Shown one piece after another: positions 9,093 through 19,018 of a DNA stretch of 64,000 bases. The notes under the pieces are model-generated. The model was not told the DNA's origin. It saw only the letters and a program-made list of their open reading frames with translations, and made no database searches. The position numbers were made by a program, and so were the translations under genes. The stretch comes from JBJFGR01 sp051892875 (lineage in GTDB: Bacteria; Pseudomonadota; Gammaproteobacteria; Enterobacterales; Succinivibrionaceae): contig JBJFGR010000140.1 in the NCBI GenBank assembly GCA_051892875.1, positions 1 to 64,000 of the forward strand, written 5' to 3'. The first letter of the stretch is position 1; the number at the start of each line of letters is the position of its first letter.

Positions 9093-10667
9093 ATTTAAAT
9101 TATGCTTTTCTCTTCTCAAAAGCTTATTATGCGTATTCTGAATCTCTTTTCCACAGACTTTTACAAAAGCTTGATTACCCCAAATAAAATAAGGTACATT
9201 TCCACTCGGCACACCTATATTCTTATAGGCTACGGGCATTATTGGGACATGATCTCCGTAAAACACCATAGAAATTGGATAATTAGTATTATTAAAAGCT
9301 GTTGTTAAATCTTTTATCATCTTATCAGCATTATTTAGATGATTTAAATATACTGACAAATCGTAATCTTCGAGCTTCTTTTCTGCATCCTGCTTATAAA
9401 ACTTTTTATACTCTATATCTGATATTTTTTCTAAATGCATTGGTCCATGATTTTCCATGGTAATCGCAAATATAAAAATTGGCAAACTGGTTTTAGCTTT
9501 TAATACTGATAAAATTTTTTCTTTAACAGCTTCGTCTGAAATATAAGCACCCCTAGTGTCTGTATTTTTAAAACTCTCAATATCTAAAAAACTATCAAAT
9601 CCCCATTTGTCAAATACAATATCTCTATTGTAAAATTTCTTATAATATGGATGAATACAAACCGTATAGTATCCTTGACTCTTCAACATATTAACAAAAG
9701 ATTTTAATTCAAAATGTTTACGAGACATAATCTGATATGGACTAAACTGATGCCCTTTCATATCAGTAGGAGATACCCCAGTTAAAAATGAAAACTCTGT
9801 CCGTATAGTATTTGCTCCAAATGCAGGAACAGACAATTTACCACTATACCAACTTTCTTTACAAATCATATCAAAGTTCGAAAGAACTTCATCTTTAATA
9901 TTGCTATTCCATTCCCTTGGATCAAAAAAAGATTCACTCTGAATTGCAATTAAATGTGGTAATACATTTATATTAAAATTTGCATTAGCATTTACATTAG
10001 TATTAGGCTTTTTAAAGGATAAAAACTCAAATTTAGAATTAGGATGTGGTGTTTTTAAGTATTCTATAAAATAACACCAAATATATACAACCAAACCCAA
10101 ATTATTCAAATCTTCTCTTGGTTCAAATCTTAAAAGATTACTAACTCGAATATTTAATAACAAAAATATAACACTTAGCAATATCCCAATACTAGATAAA
10201 CCTAATCCACTTTCTAAATCAAAACGGTTAACAATTGATGAATCTTTAAAATATCCTAGCACAACTAAAAAAGCACTAACAGTAATTCCTATACCACCCC
10301 AAACCCCTAAAAAAGGGAAGTACAACCTCGGAAATCTAAAAGCATCAGTAAAATAATCATAATCTGAAAACACTAACGGCTCTTGAAGATTTTTATATTT
10401 AGCATTGTTTACAATAACAAGAATCAGTAACAAAACTATTAACATAACTACTGAAAAAATAACCCTTCCAGTAAATAATATAAGCACATAGTAAAAAAAA
10501 GTGATTATACAGAAATGTACTATACCAAGTTTAATACTCCACATTTTTAAATATATCTTAGGAACAACTAACATTCTTTCTAAAAGTATTGCCAAAATAC
10601 AAGCAGATGCATGACCTAATAATATTGAATAGTTGCTACTTAATAATTCTGTAATTCGATAATTCAT
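9045..10667 (-). CDS. LTA synthase-like membrane phosphotransferase (RkpI-like)
   Basis: The 540-residue protein has about five N-terminal membrane segments (roughly 13-33, 46-66, 69-87, 118-139, 158-174) and a C-terminal exported domain of the alkaline phosphatase/sulfatase superfamily. Metal-site and catalytic features are SESF (Glu245), GANTIRTEF with probable nucleophile Thr287, MENHGP (His407) and YGDH (Asp472-His473). This is the layout of lipoteichoic acid synthase and phosphoglycerol transferases and of Sinorhizobium RkpI. It could add or move a phosphoglycerol-type group outside the inner membrane. An Asn-X repeat (about 222-235) separates the domains. It is the last gene of the capsule locus, next to an RkpH-like SDR. 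Confidence 0.8.
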   Translation of the reverse strand: MNYRITELLSSNYSILLGHASACILAILLERMLVVPKIYLKMWSIKLGIVHFCIITFFYYVLILFTGRVIFSVVMLIVLLLILVIVNNAKYKNLQEPLVFSDYDYFTDAFRFPRLYFPFLGVWGGIGITVSAFLVVLGYFKDSSIVNRFDLESGLGLSSIGILLSVIFLLLNIRVSNLLRFEPREDLNNLGLVVYIWCYFIEYLKTPHPNSKFEFLSFKKPNTNVNANANFNINVLPHLIAIQSESFFDPREWNSNIKDEVLSNFDMICKESWYSGKLSVPAFGANTIRTEFSFLTGVSPTDMKGHQFSPYQIMSRKHFELKSFVNMLKSQGYYTVCIHPYYKKFYNRDIVFDKWGFDSFLDIESFKNTDTRGAYISDEAVKEKILSVLKAKTSLPIFIFAITMENHGPMHLEKISDIEYKKFYKQDAEKKLEDYDLSVYLNHLNNADKMIKDLTTAFNNTNYPISMVFYGDHVPIMPVAYKNIGVPSGNVPYFIWGNQAFVKVCGKEIQNTHNKLLRREKHNLNIEDLAITWLRIKTLK

Positions 10668-10679
10668 TTTTAATTCTTT

Positions 10680-11492
10680 TTAATTCTTTTTAAAATTTTT
10701 TTTCATTATTCCATAACCAAATAATGCCGCTATCGGTGCCGCTAAACAATGCGGTAATAACGATAATAACCATATGCCTAAATTAAGAGGAAATGGAAAA
10801 GAAATACGGGCTCTATTTTTTTCTAAACCACATTTTATTATTTGTGCAGCTTTTTCTGCTTTCATAAGAAATGGCTTAGGTCCTGGCATTGCTCTACACA
10901 TAGGAGAATCTACATAACCAGGAAGAATAACATTAACCTTAATACCCTCTGGCTTTAACCATGCTCTTAGAGAATTGCCATAAGATCTTAATGCAGCTTT
11001 TGTTGCACAGTATGTAGGTGTATATATAAGACCATAATAAGAAGCTAGAGATGACAAAATAGCAATCTGACCCATCTTTCTTTTTCTCATTGCTGGTAAA
11101 ACCGCATCAATCAAAGCAATGTCTGATAGTAGATTTACTTCAACTAAAGCTTTAGCTTCCTCAAAAGGTTCACCAGCTAAATCAAGACCAATATTTGTAT
11201 TTAAGCCAGCATTAACAATTAGTAAATCAATAGGCAAGCTTTCATTTTCTGATAAATCTTTTGCCCATGAACGTAATTCTTCAGTTTCGCGTAAATCTAT
11301 GATCTTCAAAGAAACTGTAGCTCCTTTAGCTTCACAATACTTTTTGACAATTTCTAACTTTTGCTCATTTCTACCACTTAAAGTTAATAAAACGTTAGGA
11401 GCTGCATAGATTAAAGCCAATGCTCCACCAATTTCTCCTGACGCTCCTGTTATTACAATATGCTTCATATTACCTACACTATTATTTATCAT
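10680..11492 (-). CDS. Short-chain dehydrogenase/reductase (RkpH-like)
   Basis: A classical SDR of 270 residues: dinucleotide motif TGASGEIG (about 15-22), NAG (94-96), catalytic Ser147/148, Tyr161 and Lys165 in YCATK. A C-terminal hydrophobic stretch (about 235-258) suggests membrane association. A second ATG at 11468 would remove eight residues and fits the usual SDR N-terminus better; the choice is open. The family includes enzymes that reduce 3-keto groups of long-chain lipids, such as 3-ketosphinganine reductases and RkpH. Next to an LTA-like enzyme, and in a locus with a PKS and an oxoamine synthase, the likely substrate is the keto-amine lipid they make. That role is inferred. Confidence 0.8.
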   Translation of the reverse strand: MINNSVGNMKHIVITGASGEIGGALALIYAAPNVLLTLSGRNEQKLEIVKKYCEAKGATVSLKIIDLRETEELRSWAKDLSENESLPIDLLIVNAGLNTNIGLDLAGEPFEEAKALVEVNLLSDIALIDAVLPAMRKRKMGQIAILSSLASYYGLIYTPTYCATKAALRSYGNSLRAWLKPEGIKVNVILPGYVDSPMCRAMPGPKPFLMKAEKAAQIIKCGLEKNRARISFPFPLNLGIWLLSLLPHCLAAPIAALFGYGIMKKNFKKN

Positions 11493-11512
11493 TCATTATT
11501 TAATAATTTTAA

Positions 11513-13204
11513 TTATCTTTTTTTATACTGCTCTACAACAGAGAAATATATAGCCATTCCAAATGCTAAAAAACAAATAGTTCCATATAATAAAGTCCAT
11601 AAATTATTTAAATATATACTCAATACACAAACTGAAAATGCATATCCACAACATAATATTTCTAATAAAAATAAGACATTATTTATTTTAGAATTCTTTA
11701 CTAATGATTTAGATAAACCTTGTTCTAACAATCTTTTTTCTATTAATCCTTTCTTTTCCGTTGGTATAAAAAAAACCTTTATTCCAAATATATTCTCTAT
11801 AAGTGCAATAAAATAATAAAGAGATAAAGGTAAATACATCAATATGTATCCAATATATTCAAAAAATATTATATTCATATCTTTATCTATATTAGTATCA
11901 TTACCAATACAACTCTCTAGTCGATTTTTTCCACTCGATAAATTGTTATATCCCCAAACTATCGTTGTTAATAAAAAAATAGTGCAAACTATATTAAATG
12001 TATAACCTAATTCATTTGTGACAAGCACTAAAGGTAATGACAATAACAACAATACTACAAAAGATGCTAATAAAAATGTTTGAAATATCAACATCAATGC
12101 TTTAAATTTTTTTATGAATGAAAAGTCTTTAGCAACTAACACCTTTGCAGTATATATAAAGGCATTCCGAATTAGTCCATACGCCCATCTATGTCTCTGA
12201 ACCCTTAATCCAGAAATAGAATCTGGTAATTCTTCACTTGATACAACATTCTCTGCATACACATATTTCCAACCATTTAACTGAGCTCTATAACATAAAT
12301 CTATATCCTCAGTTAAGGTCGCAGAACTGAAACCTCCTATTTCATCTAAACAACTTCTTCTCCATATACAAGAGGATCCTGTAAGTGAAGCAAAGTCCTG
12401 ATAATCTTTTGAAGTATCTATATTTGTGCTATTTGTGTTATTTACGTTACATTGATTGCTAGTAATATCATCCTTATGAGATGTTTCTAAAGCTAAAAAT
12501 CTAGTAATAAAATTTTCTTTTTTATTACGAAATTCAATAGCTGTTTGCAAAAAAACAATATTTTTATCCTCAAAATAAAACATGGTTTTTATTAAAAAAT
12601 CTTTTGGAGGAATATTATCAGCATCAAAGATTACTATAAACTCTCCTTTCGCATATTTTAATCCGTATGAAATATTACCAGCTTTAAAACCAATTCTTTC
12701 AGCATCAGGTCTACGATAGTAAAAGATAGATTTTTTTGCATCTGTGAAAATAAATTCATCATATATTTTTTTGATTATTTTAGAATTTTCTTCTGAAGAA
12801 TCATCTAATAGTAAAATTTCAACTCTACAATTTTTAGGAGATTCAATTTTACAGACAGATGCAATTAATTGTTCTACAACAGATATTTCATTGCAAATAG
12901 GTAACAAAATAGAACATCTAACATTGTTTTCATTGTTCTCATTGTTTTCTATTTTATCTTTTTCTTTGTTTACTTTTTTTTCTTTGTAAATATTTACAAA
13001 ACAAGATGCATCTAAGACATCAGCATCTAATATACTACTTGTGCTTGTATTTTTATTGTTACTTGTAATTTTATTATTACTTGTATTTTTATTTTTTCTT
13101 TTAGTAATGGTTGTAGAAAAAAGCTCATATCCAGTAAATATCAAAAAAAACATTACCACAAACATTAGAATCAGTTGAATAATTATGGAACAAATAGTTA
13201 TCAA
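11513..13204 (-). CDS. Membrane glycosyltransferase family 2, processive type
   Basis: The 563-residue protein has an N-terminal membrane segment, a GT-A domain and several C-terminal membrane segments (about 365-405, 445-470, 510-555), as in cellulose, hyaluronan and PNAG synthases. Motifs are DDSS (134-137), DAD (194-196), TED (298-300) and QRHRW (336-340), the D-DxD-D-QxxRW set of processive enzymes. It would polymerise or add sugars at the inner membrane. The start is TTG with GGAGA upstream, inside the previous stop region. Asn/Thr/Lys-rich inserts at about 36-57, 84-94 and 253-266 are low-complexity; the first comes from an 18-bp tandem repeat. Confidence 0.85.
   Translation of the reverse strand: MITICSIIIQLILMFVVMFFLIFTGYELFSTTITKRKNKNTSNNKITSNNKNTSTSSILDADVLDASCFVNIYKEKKVNKEKDKIENNENNENNVRCSILLPICNEISVVEQLIASVCKIESPKNCRVEILLLDDSSEENSKIIKKIYDEFIFTDAKKSIFYYRRPDAERIGFKAGNISYGLKYAKGEFIVIFDADNIPPKDFLIKTMFYFEDKNIVFLQTAIEFRNKKENFITRFLALETSHKDDITSNQCNVNNTNSTNIDTSKDYQDFASLTGSSCIWRRSCLDEIGGFSSATLTEDIDLCYRAQLNGWKYVYAENVVSSEELPDSISGLRVQRHRWAYGLIRNAFIYTAKVLVAKDFSFIKKFKALMLIFQTFLLASFVVLLLLSLPLVLVTNELGYTFNIVCTIFLLTTIVWGYNNLSSGKNRLESCIGNDTNIDKDMNIIFFEYIGYILMYLPLSLYYFIALIENIFGIKVFFIPTEKKGLIEKRLLEQGLSKSLVKNSKINNVLFLLEILCCGYAFSVCVLSIYLNNLWTLLYGTICFLAFGMAIYFSVVEQYKKR
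13044..13097. repeat. Three tandem 18-bp repeats inside the GT2 gene
   Basis: Units CTTGTATTTTTATTGTTA (13044-13061), CTTGTAATTTTATTATTA (13062-13079) and CTTGTATTTTTATTTTTT (13080-13097) are in frame and encode the NKxTSN repeats of the glycosyltransferase linker. Copy changes would alter linker length without frameshift. Confidence 0.8.
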
Positions 13205-13208
13205 TTTT

Positions 13209-14414
13209 TCATCTCCATTTTATAATCTTAATATCTTCTAATATTTGTTCTAATCTTTTTTCCCAGGTAAAATTTTTTGAAATGTATAAACTCCCTGCTT
13301 CAGCTTTTTCTAAATTTTCTTTATTAGGTGCCATTACCATACCTGGTAACAATTCCTTTGCTTCTTCTTTACTATGAAGTACTGTACAATAATCTTTAAA
13401 TAATGTTTCTACAGCTTTTGAACTGTTTGTAGCTACAATACCTCCACAAGCTATTATTTCTAAAAGCCTGCGAGAACACATAGTCTCAGATCCTGTAATA
13501 GAATTTACATTTAATGAAACGTTATACTGTCTATAAATATCTGCAGTTTGCTCATTAGTAAGCTTAGAAAAAACCTTTAAATTTTTAAATTTTGGGAATT
13601 TAAAATCAAAATTACGAGAAATTCTATTGCTATTTCTATCATAAATATCTACTTGCAAATGTGCATCATCACAAGCTTCAAATATATTATTTAAAAATAT
13701 TCTTCTATTATCCAAAATATTACGGTAATACGACCCCGCAAAGCACATTGCTTTCTTACAAAATGCAAATCCCTTAAAATTATGCGTTCTTGGCTGTATA
13801 GCCATTTTCATAACACCTACACCTTTTCCGTTTACATAACTTCTTATACCATCTGTATAAAAATCTTGCCTTTCTTGTCTTTCTTGCTTTTCTATACTCT
13901 GATCTTTGTTAGGTGTTTTAATAATTAATGAATTTGTTGAATATAAGTGATTTTTATATCTTTCTACACTACATATATCAGCTGTATATATATAATCACA
14001 TAAAGATGCAGCATCTATAAATGTCTCAAAAAACTCACCATCATCCTTATTCCAAAATACTGTTGGTATTTTTAAATCCTGGGCAAGTTTAATCATCTTT
14101 TTAAAATGATTTAAATAATTTAAATCAAAAATTTTTGAATGCTTTGCTAATTTATAACTCCAACTCCAATTATAACCATGAAAAGCTGATTCAATAAAAA
14201 TAAAGTCAGGATTCCATTCTTTTAAAACTGACTGAAAGTTTTTAGTCGTTAAACATCTTATACGACATTCATAAGCAATATTTACTGTAGTTAAATAATC
14301 AGTTAATAACGCTATCTTTAAATTAGCAAATTTTCCCAATCCCAAAACATCTTCATTTATTTTAGGATATTTGTAAAAAAGACATCTTACAGTTTTTATC
14401 ATAGGACCAAGCAT
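13209..14414 (-). CDS. CgeB-like glycosyltransferase
   Basis: The 401-residue protein resembles the CgeB/DUF3880 glycosyltransferase group: an N-terminal half with IPTVFWNKDDGEFFETF and a pattern of cytoplasmic Rossmann strands, and a GT-B donor half with SETMCSRRLLEIIACGGIV (about 305-330), where the Glu-x7-Glu-like block binds the nucleotide sugar. Its N-terminal half is visibly related to residues 180-310 of the 1037-aa protein at 29422-32535 (IPVVFYNTEDSSHLEKF, then YTAD in both). Start ATG overlaps the preceding stop (TAATG). Substrates are unknown. Confidence 0.72.
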   Translation of the reverse strand: MLGPMIKTVRCLFYKYPKINEDVLGLGKFANLKIALLTDYLTTVNIAYECRIRCLTTKNFQSVLKEWNPDFIFIESAFHGYNWSWSYKLAKHSKIFDLNYLNHFKKMIKLAQDLKIPTVFWNKDDGEFFETFIDAASLCDYIYTADICSVERYKNHLYSTNSLIIKTPNKDQSIEKQERQERQDFYTDGIRSYVNGKGVGVMKMAIQPRTHNFKGFAFCKKAMCFAGSYYRNILDNRRIFLNNIFEACDDAHLQVDIYDRNSNRISRNFDFKFPKFKNLKVFSKLTNEQTADIYRQYNVSLNVNSITGSETMCSRRLLEIIACGGIVATNSSKAVETLFKDYCTVLHSKEEAKELLPGMVMAPNKENLEKAEAGSLYISKNFTWEKRLEQILEDIKIIKWR

Positions 14415-15922
14415 TATCTTAAATCCTCTTCACTATACATAGGCATAATTAATGGAGCAAACATCTTCCATTGTCTATAAGCAATAACATACTTACGTGC
14501 ATTTTCACCTCGTCTCTTTATCTCATCTAATCTAGATAATTGATAACTTAAAACCTCAGCAAGATCTTCTGCATTTCCTGATTTAAAGAATATACAACCT
14601 GAATCATTTGATAGTTCTTCTTCAGATTTATTTGAAATTGTAAGTTCATCTATAAATACTGGTAAATTAGGAACTACTACACATTTACCCTTTGCCATTG
14701 CTTCCACTAGCTTAATAGGCGGTATTATTTTACAAACCTCAAAAGGTTCTCTAGGAATACAAATTAATGCACATTCATCTTGTTTATTCTTTGCATCTAA
14801 AGGCGATAAACGACCAAAAAATGTTACATGACTAGATAAATTTAAGGATAACGCCAATTCTTCTAATGTCTTACGATATTCCCCATCACCAATTACATTC
14901 AAATGAACATTCATTTTCTTTTTAAAAACTAAAATATTCATAGCCTTTAATAAAGTTTGAAGACCTTCATAAACAATTAATGACCCAGCATAACCAATAA
15001 CTATTTTTTTTGTGTCAAGATTGCTATTATCACTATTATTACCACTACTATTACAACTATTATTGTTAATAAGTACTTCGTTTGCTGTTATTAAATCTGG
15101 TTTAATCCTATCTGTATCAGCACAATTTGGTAATAAATGGATTTTTTCTTTTGAAATTCCCCAATTTTTTTGAATATATATAGATAACTGCTCCGATATT
15201 ACAAATACTTTATCTGCATGTTTGGCAACAAATGCTTCTAAATCTAATCCTAATTTAAAAATATGTGATTTTGCAAACTCAGGTTGACGGGAAATTCTTG
15301 TTAATTCCCATAAACCTCTCATTTCATATTGAAAAGGTATACCTAATCTTTTAGCAGCAATTAATGCTGGAAGGGCATTAACATGATTAGATGCCGCATG
15401 TACGCATGAAATGTTATTTTTTACAATATATTTCTCTATCTCATATGAGGCTTCTTCTGCATATAACGCTGTTAACTTTGTATTCTTTGGCGTTTTTATA
15501 TGATCGTATCTTATGCCATCTAAAATATTATAATCTTTATTATCTTCAGGATACCTTAAAGCATCCTTTCGGTCCCAGGGATAGCCACTTCTTGTTAAAA
15601 CGAATAATTTAGCATTAGAAAATTTTGAATTTCGATAATTATTTTGATGATTATTATTTTCTTCTATTCCTTTTGATATTGCCTTTAATATCTCGTGAGT
15701 TCTAGTCGTATAACCACTAATATGATATGGTAAACAACTAGCAGGAACATATAAGAAATACCCTTCCTTTGGTTGAAAATCCTTTAATATTTTGCTATTT
15801 GCTTTTCGTTTCACAAGCTTGTTAAGCTTCTGAAAAGTAAACCATGTATGTACAAATGAGATCTGTAAAGGTTGGAATATTTTTAGTTTCTTTAATTTTT
15901 TAAAGTTTAAAAAATTTATCAT
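14414..15922 (-). CDS. Glycosyltransferase family 4
   Basis: A GT-B enzyme of 502 residues. The N-terminal domain has the acceptor-side glycine-rich pattern HISGYTTRTHEILKA (about 62-76). The C-terminal donor domain has GYAGSLIVYEGLQTLL (about 314-329), VIGDGEYR, and the E-x7-E-type block PPIKLVEAMAKGKCVVVPN (about 405-423). No membrane segments are present. It presumably adds one sugar from a nucleotide donor during capsule repeat assembly. The gene is coupled to the CgeB-like gene downstream (overlap at 14414) and to the deacetylase-like gene upstream (15922). A Ser/Asn-rich insert lies near 287-303. Confidence 0.85.
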   Translation of the reverse strand: MINFLNFKKLKKLKIFQPLQISFVHTWFTFQKLNKLVKRKANSKILKDFQPKEGYFLYVPASCLPYHISGYTTRTHEILKAISKGIEENNNHQNNYRNSKFSNAKLFVLTRSGYPWDRKDALRYPEDNKDYNILDGIRYDHIKTPKNTKLTALYAEEASYEIEKYIVKNNISCVHAASNHVNALPALIAAKRLGIPFQYEMRGLWELTRISRQPEFAKSHIFKLGLDLEAFVAKHADKVFVISEQLSIYIQKNWGISKEKIHLLPNCADTDRIKPDLITANEVLINNNSCNSSGNNSDNSNLDTKKIVIGYAGSLIVYEGLQTLLKAMNILVFKKKMNVHLNVIGDGEYRKTLEELALSLNLSSHVTFFGRLSPLDAKNKQDECALICIPREPFEVCKIIPPIKLVEAMAKGKCVVVPNLPVFIDELTISNKSEEELSNDSGCIFFKSGNAEDLAEVLSYQLSRLDEIKRRGENARKYVIAYRQWKMFAPLIMPMYSEEDLR

Positions 15923-16887
15923 TAGATATTCCCCTTTAGTGGATTATAAATAGCTTTTGATAAATCTTCAGTGTGATTTACTTCTATTTTGCCAGTATTT
16001 ATTAAATCTAAAAGATTTCTGGAATCAATAATATCAAAGTCTTTACTCATATTTTTTATCATTGTTCTAAAACCTTCCATTCTTTTATCATTCTTATAAT
16101 ATTCATAACCTTGTTCATCTCTATGTAAAAATGACCAAGAATGCATTAAACAAACTACGAAATTATCTTTTGGACTAATGCTATAAGGAATAAATGAACA
16201 CCAACGCGGTCTATATCTAACTAAACTACATAATGGGTATTGAAATCTAACCCACCAGTTATCACTGAATTTTGGGAAAAAGTTCTTCTCCGTTACTGGT
16301 ACTTCAATAATACCATTAGACCATTTAAATGGTTTCTGCATTGGAGAAGCATAAGGACATTGTCCTAATGCCATTGCCGCTTGGGTATTATTAAAGGACA
16401 TTGGAATATTCAATTTTTTTAGTGTTTCAATAGTAACCGAATTCCATCTGAATGACCCTGCTCTAAATGCTAATAATTTACGATTAATAGCATTTGATAA
16501 TTCATCTGCAAATGTCTTTAATAAAAAATACTCTTTATCTGCATTCTTCTCTTCATAAACATTTAAGAGTTTGGGTTTCCATTCAAAGGGCGTATTTTTC
16601 CAATATTCTTTTGGTAAATATTCAGGATGAAGATGTAATTCAACATCTTGTCCATGTTGTTCTAACCATTTTGCTATTTCTAATATTTTATCTTTTTCTT
16701 GTAATGCGCCACAGATGTCAATAAAGAAAACCATACTACCTCCAAATTCAGAGGTAATAGCTGCCATTTCCTTTACACCTGCTGTACCATTTTCATGGAT
16801 ACCAAGTATAAGGCGGTCAACATGATTATCTCTAGCTCTATTTGGTAGAGCCTCTGTATCAACTGTAAGCATTAAATAATTTGCCAT
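15922..16887 (-). CDS. Polysaccharide deacetylase-like protein
   Basis: The 321-residue protein has a NodB-like fold signature: DTE near the N-terminus (Asp10-Glu12), HLHPE (85-89) resembling the metal-binding H-x3-H block, and AFRAGSFRWNS (about 140-150). These are features of the polysaccharide deacetylase superfamily, which removes acetyl groups from N-acetyl sugars. It could deacetylate a capsule sugar or intermediate. No signal peptide is seen, so action is probably cytoplasmic or on a lipid-linked intermediate. It overlaps the GT4 gene by one base. Confidence 0.72.
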   Translation of the reverse strand: MANYLMLTVDTEALPNRARDNHVDRLILGIHENGTAGVKEMAAITSEFGGSMVFFIDICGALQEKDKILEIAKWLEQHGQDVELHLHPEYLPKEYWKNTPFEWKPKLLNVYEEKNADKEYFLLKTFADELSNAINRKLLAFRAGSFRWNSVTIETLKKLNIPMSFNNTQAAMALGQCPYASPMQKPFKWSNGIIEVPVTEKNFFPKFSDNWWVRFQYPLCSLVRYRPRWCSFIPYSISPKDNFVVCLMHSWSFLHRDEQGYEYYKNDKRMEGFRTMIKNMSKDFDIIDSRNLLDLINTGKIEVNHTEDLSKAIYNPLKGNI

Positions 16888-16905
16888 TTTATTATAATTT
16901 TCCTT

Positions 16906-18339
16906 TTATCTTTTCTTTGAAAGATATGTTTTAAATATCTCTAATACTTTATCTTTTGGCATTGCTTGATGTGAAAACAATTGGTTTTCGATATCATTTT
17001 CTATAATTAATTGGTAATTAAATGTTTTTAATTCTTCATCTGTTAATGATTGAATTTCTTTTTCAAAAGATGATAAATGTAATTTGTCTAAGGAATAAAA
17101 ATGAATCAAACTCCTAAATTTAGGGTGATGATTTCTTAAAATACTAGAAAAAGATAAGTCCAATGAATTATCTTTTAAATTAACATTTTCACAATTATCT
17201 AAATATTCTTTTGAATATTTGTATTTCAAAAGATTTGCTTGTGGGCATTCGCAAAAACAAAGCTCTGGTTTTAAATAGCAGGAAAACAAAAATGCTGCAT
17301 AGCCACCCATTGAAGAACCGTAGTTAATAATAGGACCACAACTTTGGGATATTGAAAATAATGAACGAAAATCTAAATTATTTTCTTGCTCTGTATTATC
17401 TTTTATATCTAAAATAGATTTTATATATGAAGCTATTTCTGGAATAATACTTTCTCCATTAGGAGCAATAAACCATGAACTTCCCGCATTTCCTTTTGAA
17501 TATTGAAAGGGATCTGCAACAAATATCGTACAGAAATTTTCAAGATCTCTACTCCAAGTATATCTAGTAAAATTTGGCCACTTTACAGAATTATCATTAT
17601 TGTTAATACTATCTGTATCTCTTTCCTTTATATAGAAACTTGGGAAAAATATAACTACTCCATTCTTTTTCTTTTTTAAATTGTTAACTTGTAATCGAAC
17701 TGTTACATCAAATTTTTCACTATAAAATGTATCTGTTGACATAAAGTCACAAAAACCAAACATAAAGTAATTAAGATTAATTTTGCATGGTTCTTTAATT
17801 ACCATTGATAACTTGAAATATGATATATCTGAAACTTTAATTCCTTTTTTGGATAAGAATTCTGTATCCAATAAAATATTGGTATTTGGTATAATTAAAG
17901 ATTGACCAAGTTTTTCGTCAGCAGAGTTATACATTTCTAGAAAAATTTCTATATATGAATATTTAGATGAAGAGTCTGTTGAACTAGAGCTACTAGAAAA
18001 ACTATGATTACTGTTTGCAACCGTTTTATGAAGTTGCGTAAGATTTAAATAAAAAGGGATTGCATCATGAAATTTATTCACAACGCAATCTTGATTAGAA
18101 GGTGAATAAAAAAATCTGTCTATAAAATTAATATAAATAGGTTCTGTACCTTTATACTTAATTTGCAAACAAAAAGGACAAAATGAATTTAAAGAACTAT
18201 TTTTATTTGCCACTGTATGAACAACAAAGCCTCGAAGAAAAATTCTTGAAGAATCTTCCTTTTTAGGGATAACGTAATATGTTAAGTCAGTAAATTTTCT
18301 TTCATTTATAATAGTTTCTGTTGTTTCATACTGTGTCAT
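16906..18339 (-). CDS. Capsule-locus alpha/beta-hydrolase-like protein
   Basis: I do not recognise a named family with certainty. The 477-residue protein has a beta-rich N-terminal half (1-225), a polar Ser tract (114-125), and a C-terminal alpha/beta-hydrolase fold with nucleophile elbow GSSMGG (Ser343) following GPIINY, then CECPQANLL. This is the same arrangement as the XcbB/CpsF- and Asp2-like hydrolases and as the neighbour at 23902-25833 (GASKGG). It may be an acyl or acetyl esterase or transferase acting on capsule. No signal peptide or membrane segment is present. Confidence 0.6.
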   Translation of the reverse strand: MTQYETTETIINERKFTDLTYYVIPKKEDSSRIFLRGFVVHTVANKNSSLNSFCPFCLQIKYKGTEPIYINFIDRFFYSPSNQDCVVNKFHDAIPFYLNLTQLHKTVANSNHSFSSSSSSTDSSSKYSYIEIFLEMYNSADEKLGQSLIIPNTNILLDTEFLSKKGIKVSDISYFKLSMVIKEPCKINLNYFMFGFCDFMSTDTFYSEKFDVTVRLQVNNLKKKKNGVVIFFPSFYIKERDTDSINNNDNSVKWPNFTRYTWSRDLENFCTIFVADPFQYSKGNAGSSWFIAPNGESIIPEIASYIKSILDIKDNTEQENNLDFRSLFSISQSCGPIINYGSSMGGYAAFLFSCYLKPELCFCECPQANLLKYKYSKEYLDNCENVNLKDNSLDLSFSSILRNHHPKFRSLIHFYSLDKLHLSSFEKEIQSLTDEELKTFNYQLIIENDIENQLFSHQAMPKDKVLEIFKTYLSKKR

Positions 18340-18379
18340 ATTTTTTAATCTAAAATGTCCTTTCCTTTAGTTTTATAAA

Positions 18380-19018
18380 TCAACTATAATTCTTTACTAA
18401 AAAATCATAAGTTGTTATAGGTACAATCTTTTTAATTTCTTCGAAGTTCTTTTCTTTTAACAGCTTTCGCACATATGATGCTGATATAACTTGATCCTCT
18501 GATTCACTAATTGACTTTCTCGGTATTTCTAAAAAAGTAACTCCGTACTTCGGCAAAATTTTACTCATTGTTTCGTTATACTGCTTAGTAACTTTATCTA
18601 TTGGTTCTTCACCTGTAAATCTAATGCTTATATCAAAAAGCTTACATATATACTTCCCAAATATATGTATATCGTTACTAGTATCAACTGTTATGTCATT
18701 ATTTTCACTTTTTACAAAATAATCAGGAAATGTTTCTGCAGATAATATAAACCTGCCAGAAGGAACTACTATTACATTTTTTAAATCCTTACAAGCTACT
18801 TTTACTAATTCAAATCGATCTGCGAATTTGAAAAATGATTTATCTTCTTCTACTACAAAAATGTAAAGATGATTTACTATCTTTGAAGCAAGTGTTATTA
18901 AATGCATATGACCATTCGTAATTGGATTGCAATTCATTACAATTGCACCATTTTTACCCCCCCGCAAATTTTGGAACATTTTCGAATAATTTTTGTATCT
19001 GTTCGTAATATTCATCAT
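18380..19018 (-). CDS. CitC-like nucleotidylyltransferase, 3' part of a split gene
   Basis: The 212-residue frame is a close match in layout to the C-terminal nucleotidylyltransferase domain of citrate lyase ligase (CitC): GAIVMNCNPITNGHMHLI with the HxGH-like site NGH (35-37), VEEDKSFF, ADRFELV, FPDYF, FTGEEPIDKVT and ISASYVRKLL. Its first 20 residues are only the out-of-frame reading of the end of the upstream TPR-SGNH gene, and no Shine-Dalgarno precedes the ATG at 19018. Removing one G from the G7 tract at 18957-18963 joins the two frames into an 887-residue protein reading ...KFAGGKNGAIVMN... So this is best read as the distal part of that gene. No citrate lyase genes are nearby; a capsule nucleotidyltransferase role is inferred. 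Confidence 0.75.
   Translation of the reverse strand: MMNITNRYKNYSKMFQNLRGGKNGAIVMNCNPITNGHMHLITLASKIVNHLYIFVVEEDKSFFKFADRFELVKVACKDLKNVIVVPSGRFILSAETFPDYFVKSENNDITVDTSNDIHIFGKYICKLFDISIRFTGEEPIDKVTKQYNETMSKILPKYGVTFLEIPRKSISESEDQVISASYVRKLLKEKNFEEIKKIVPITTYDFLVKNYS

Noticed and set aside
11119..11409. 96-aa + strand frame over the SDR gene
   Set aside because: Antisense shadow of a gene with clear SDR motifs.
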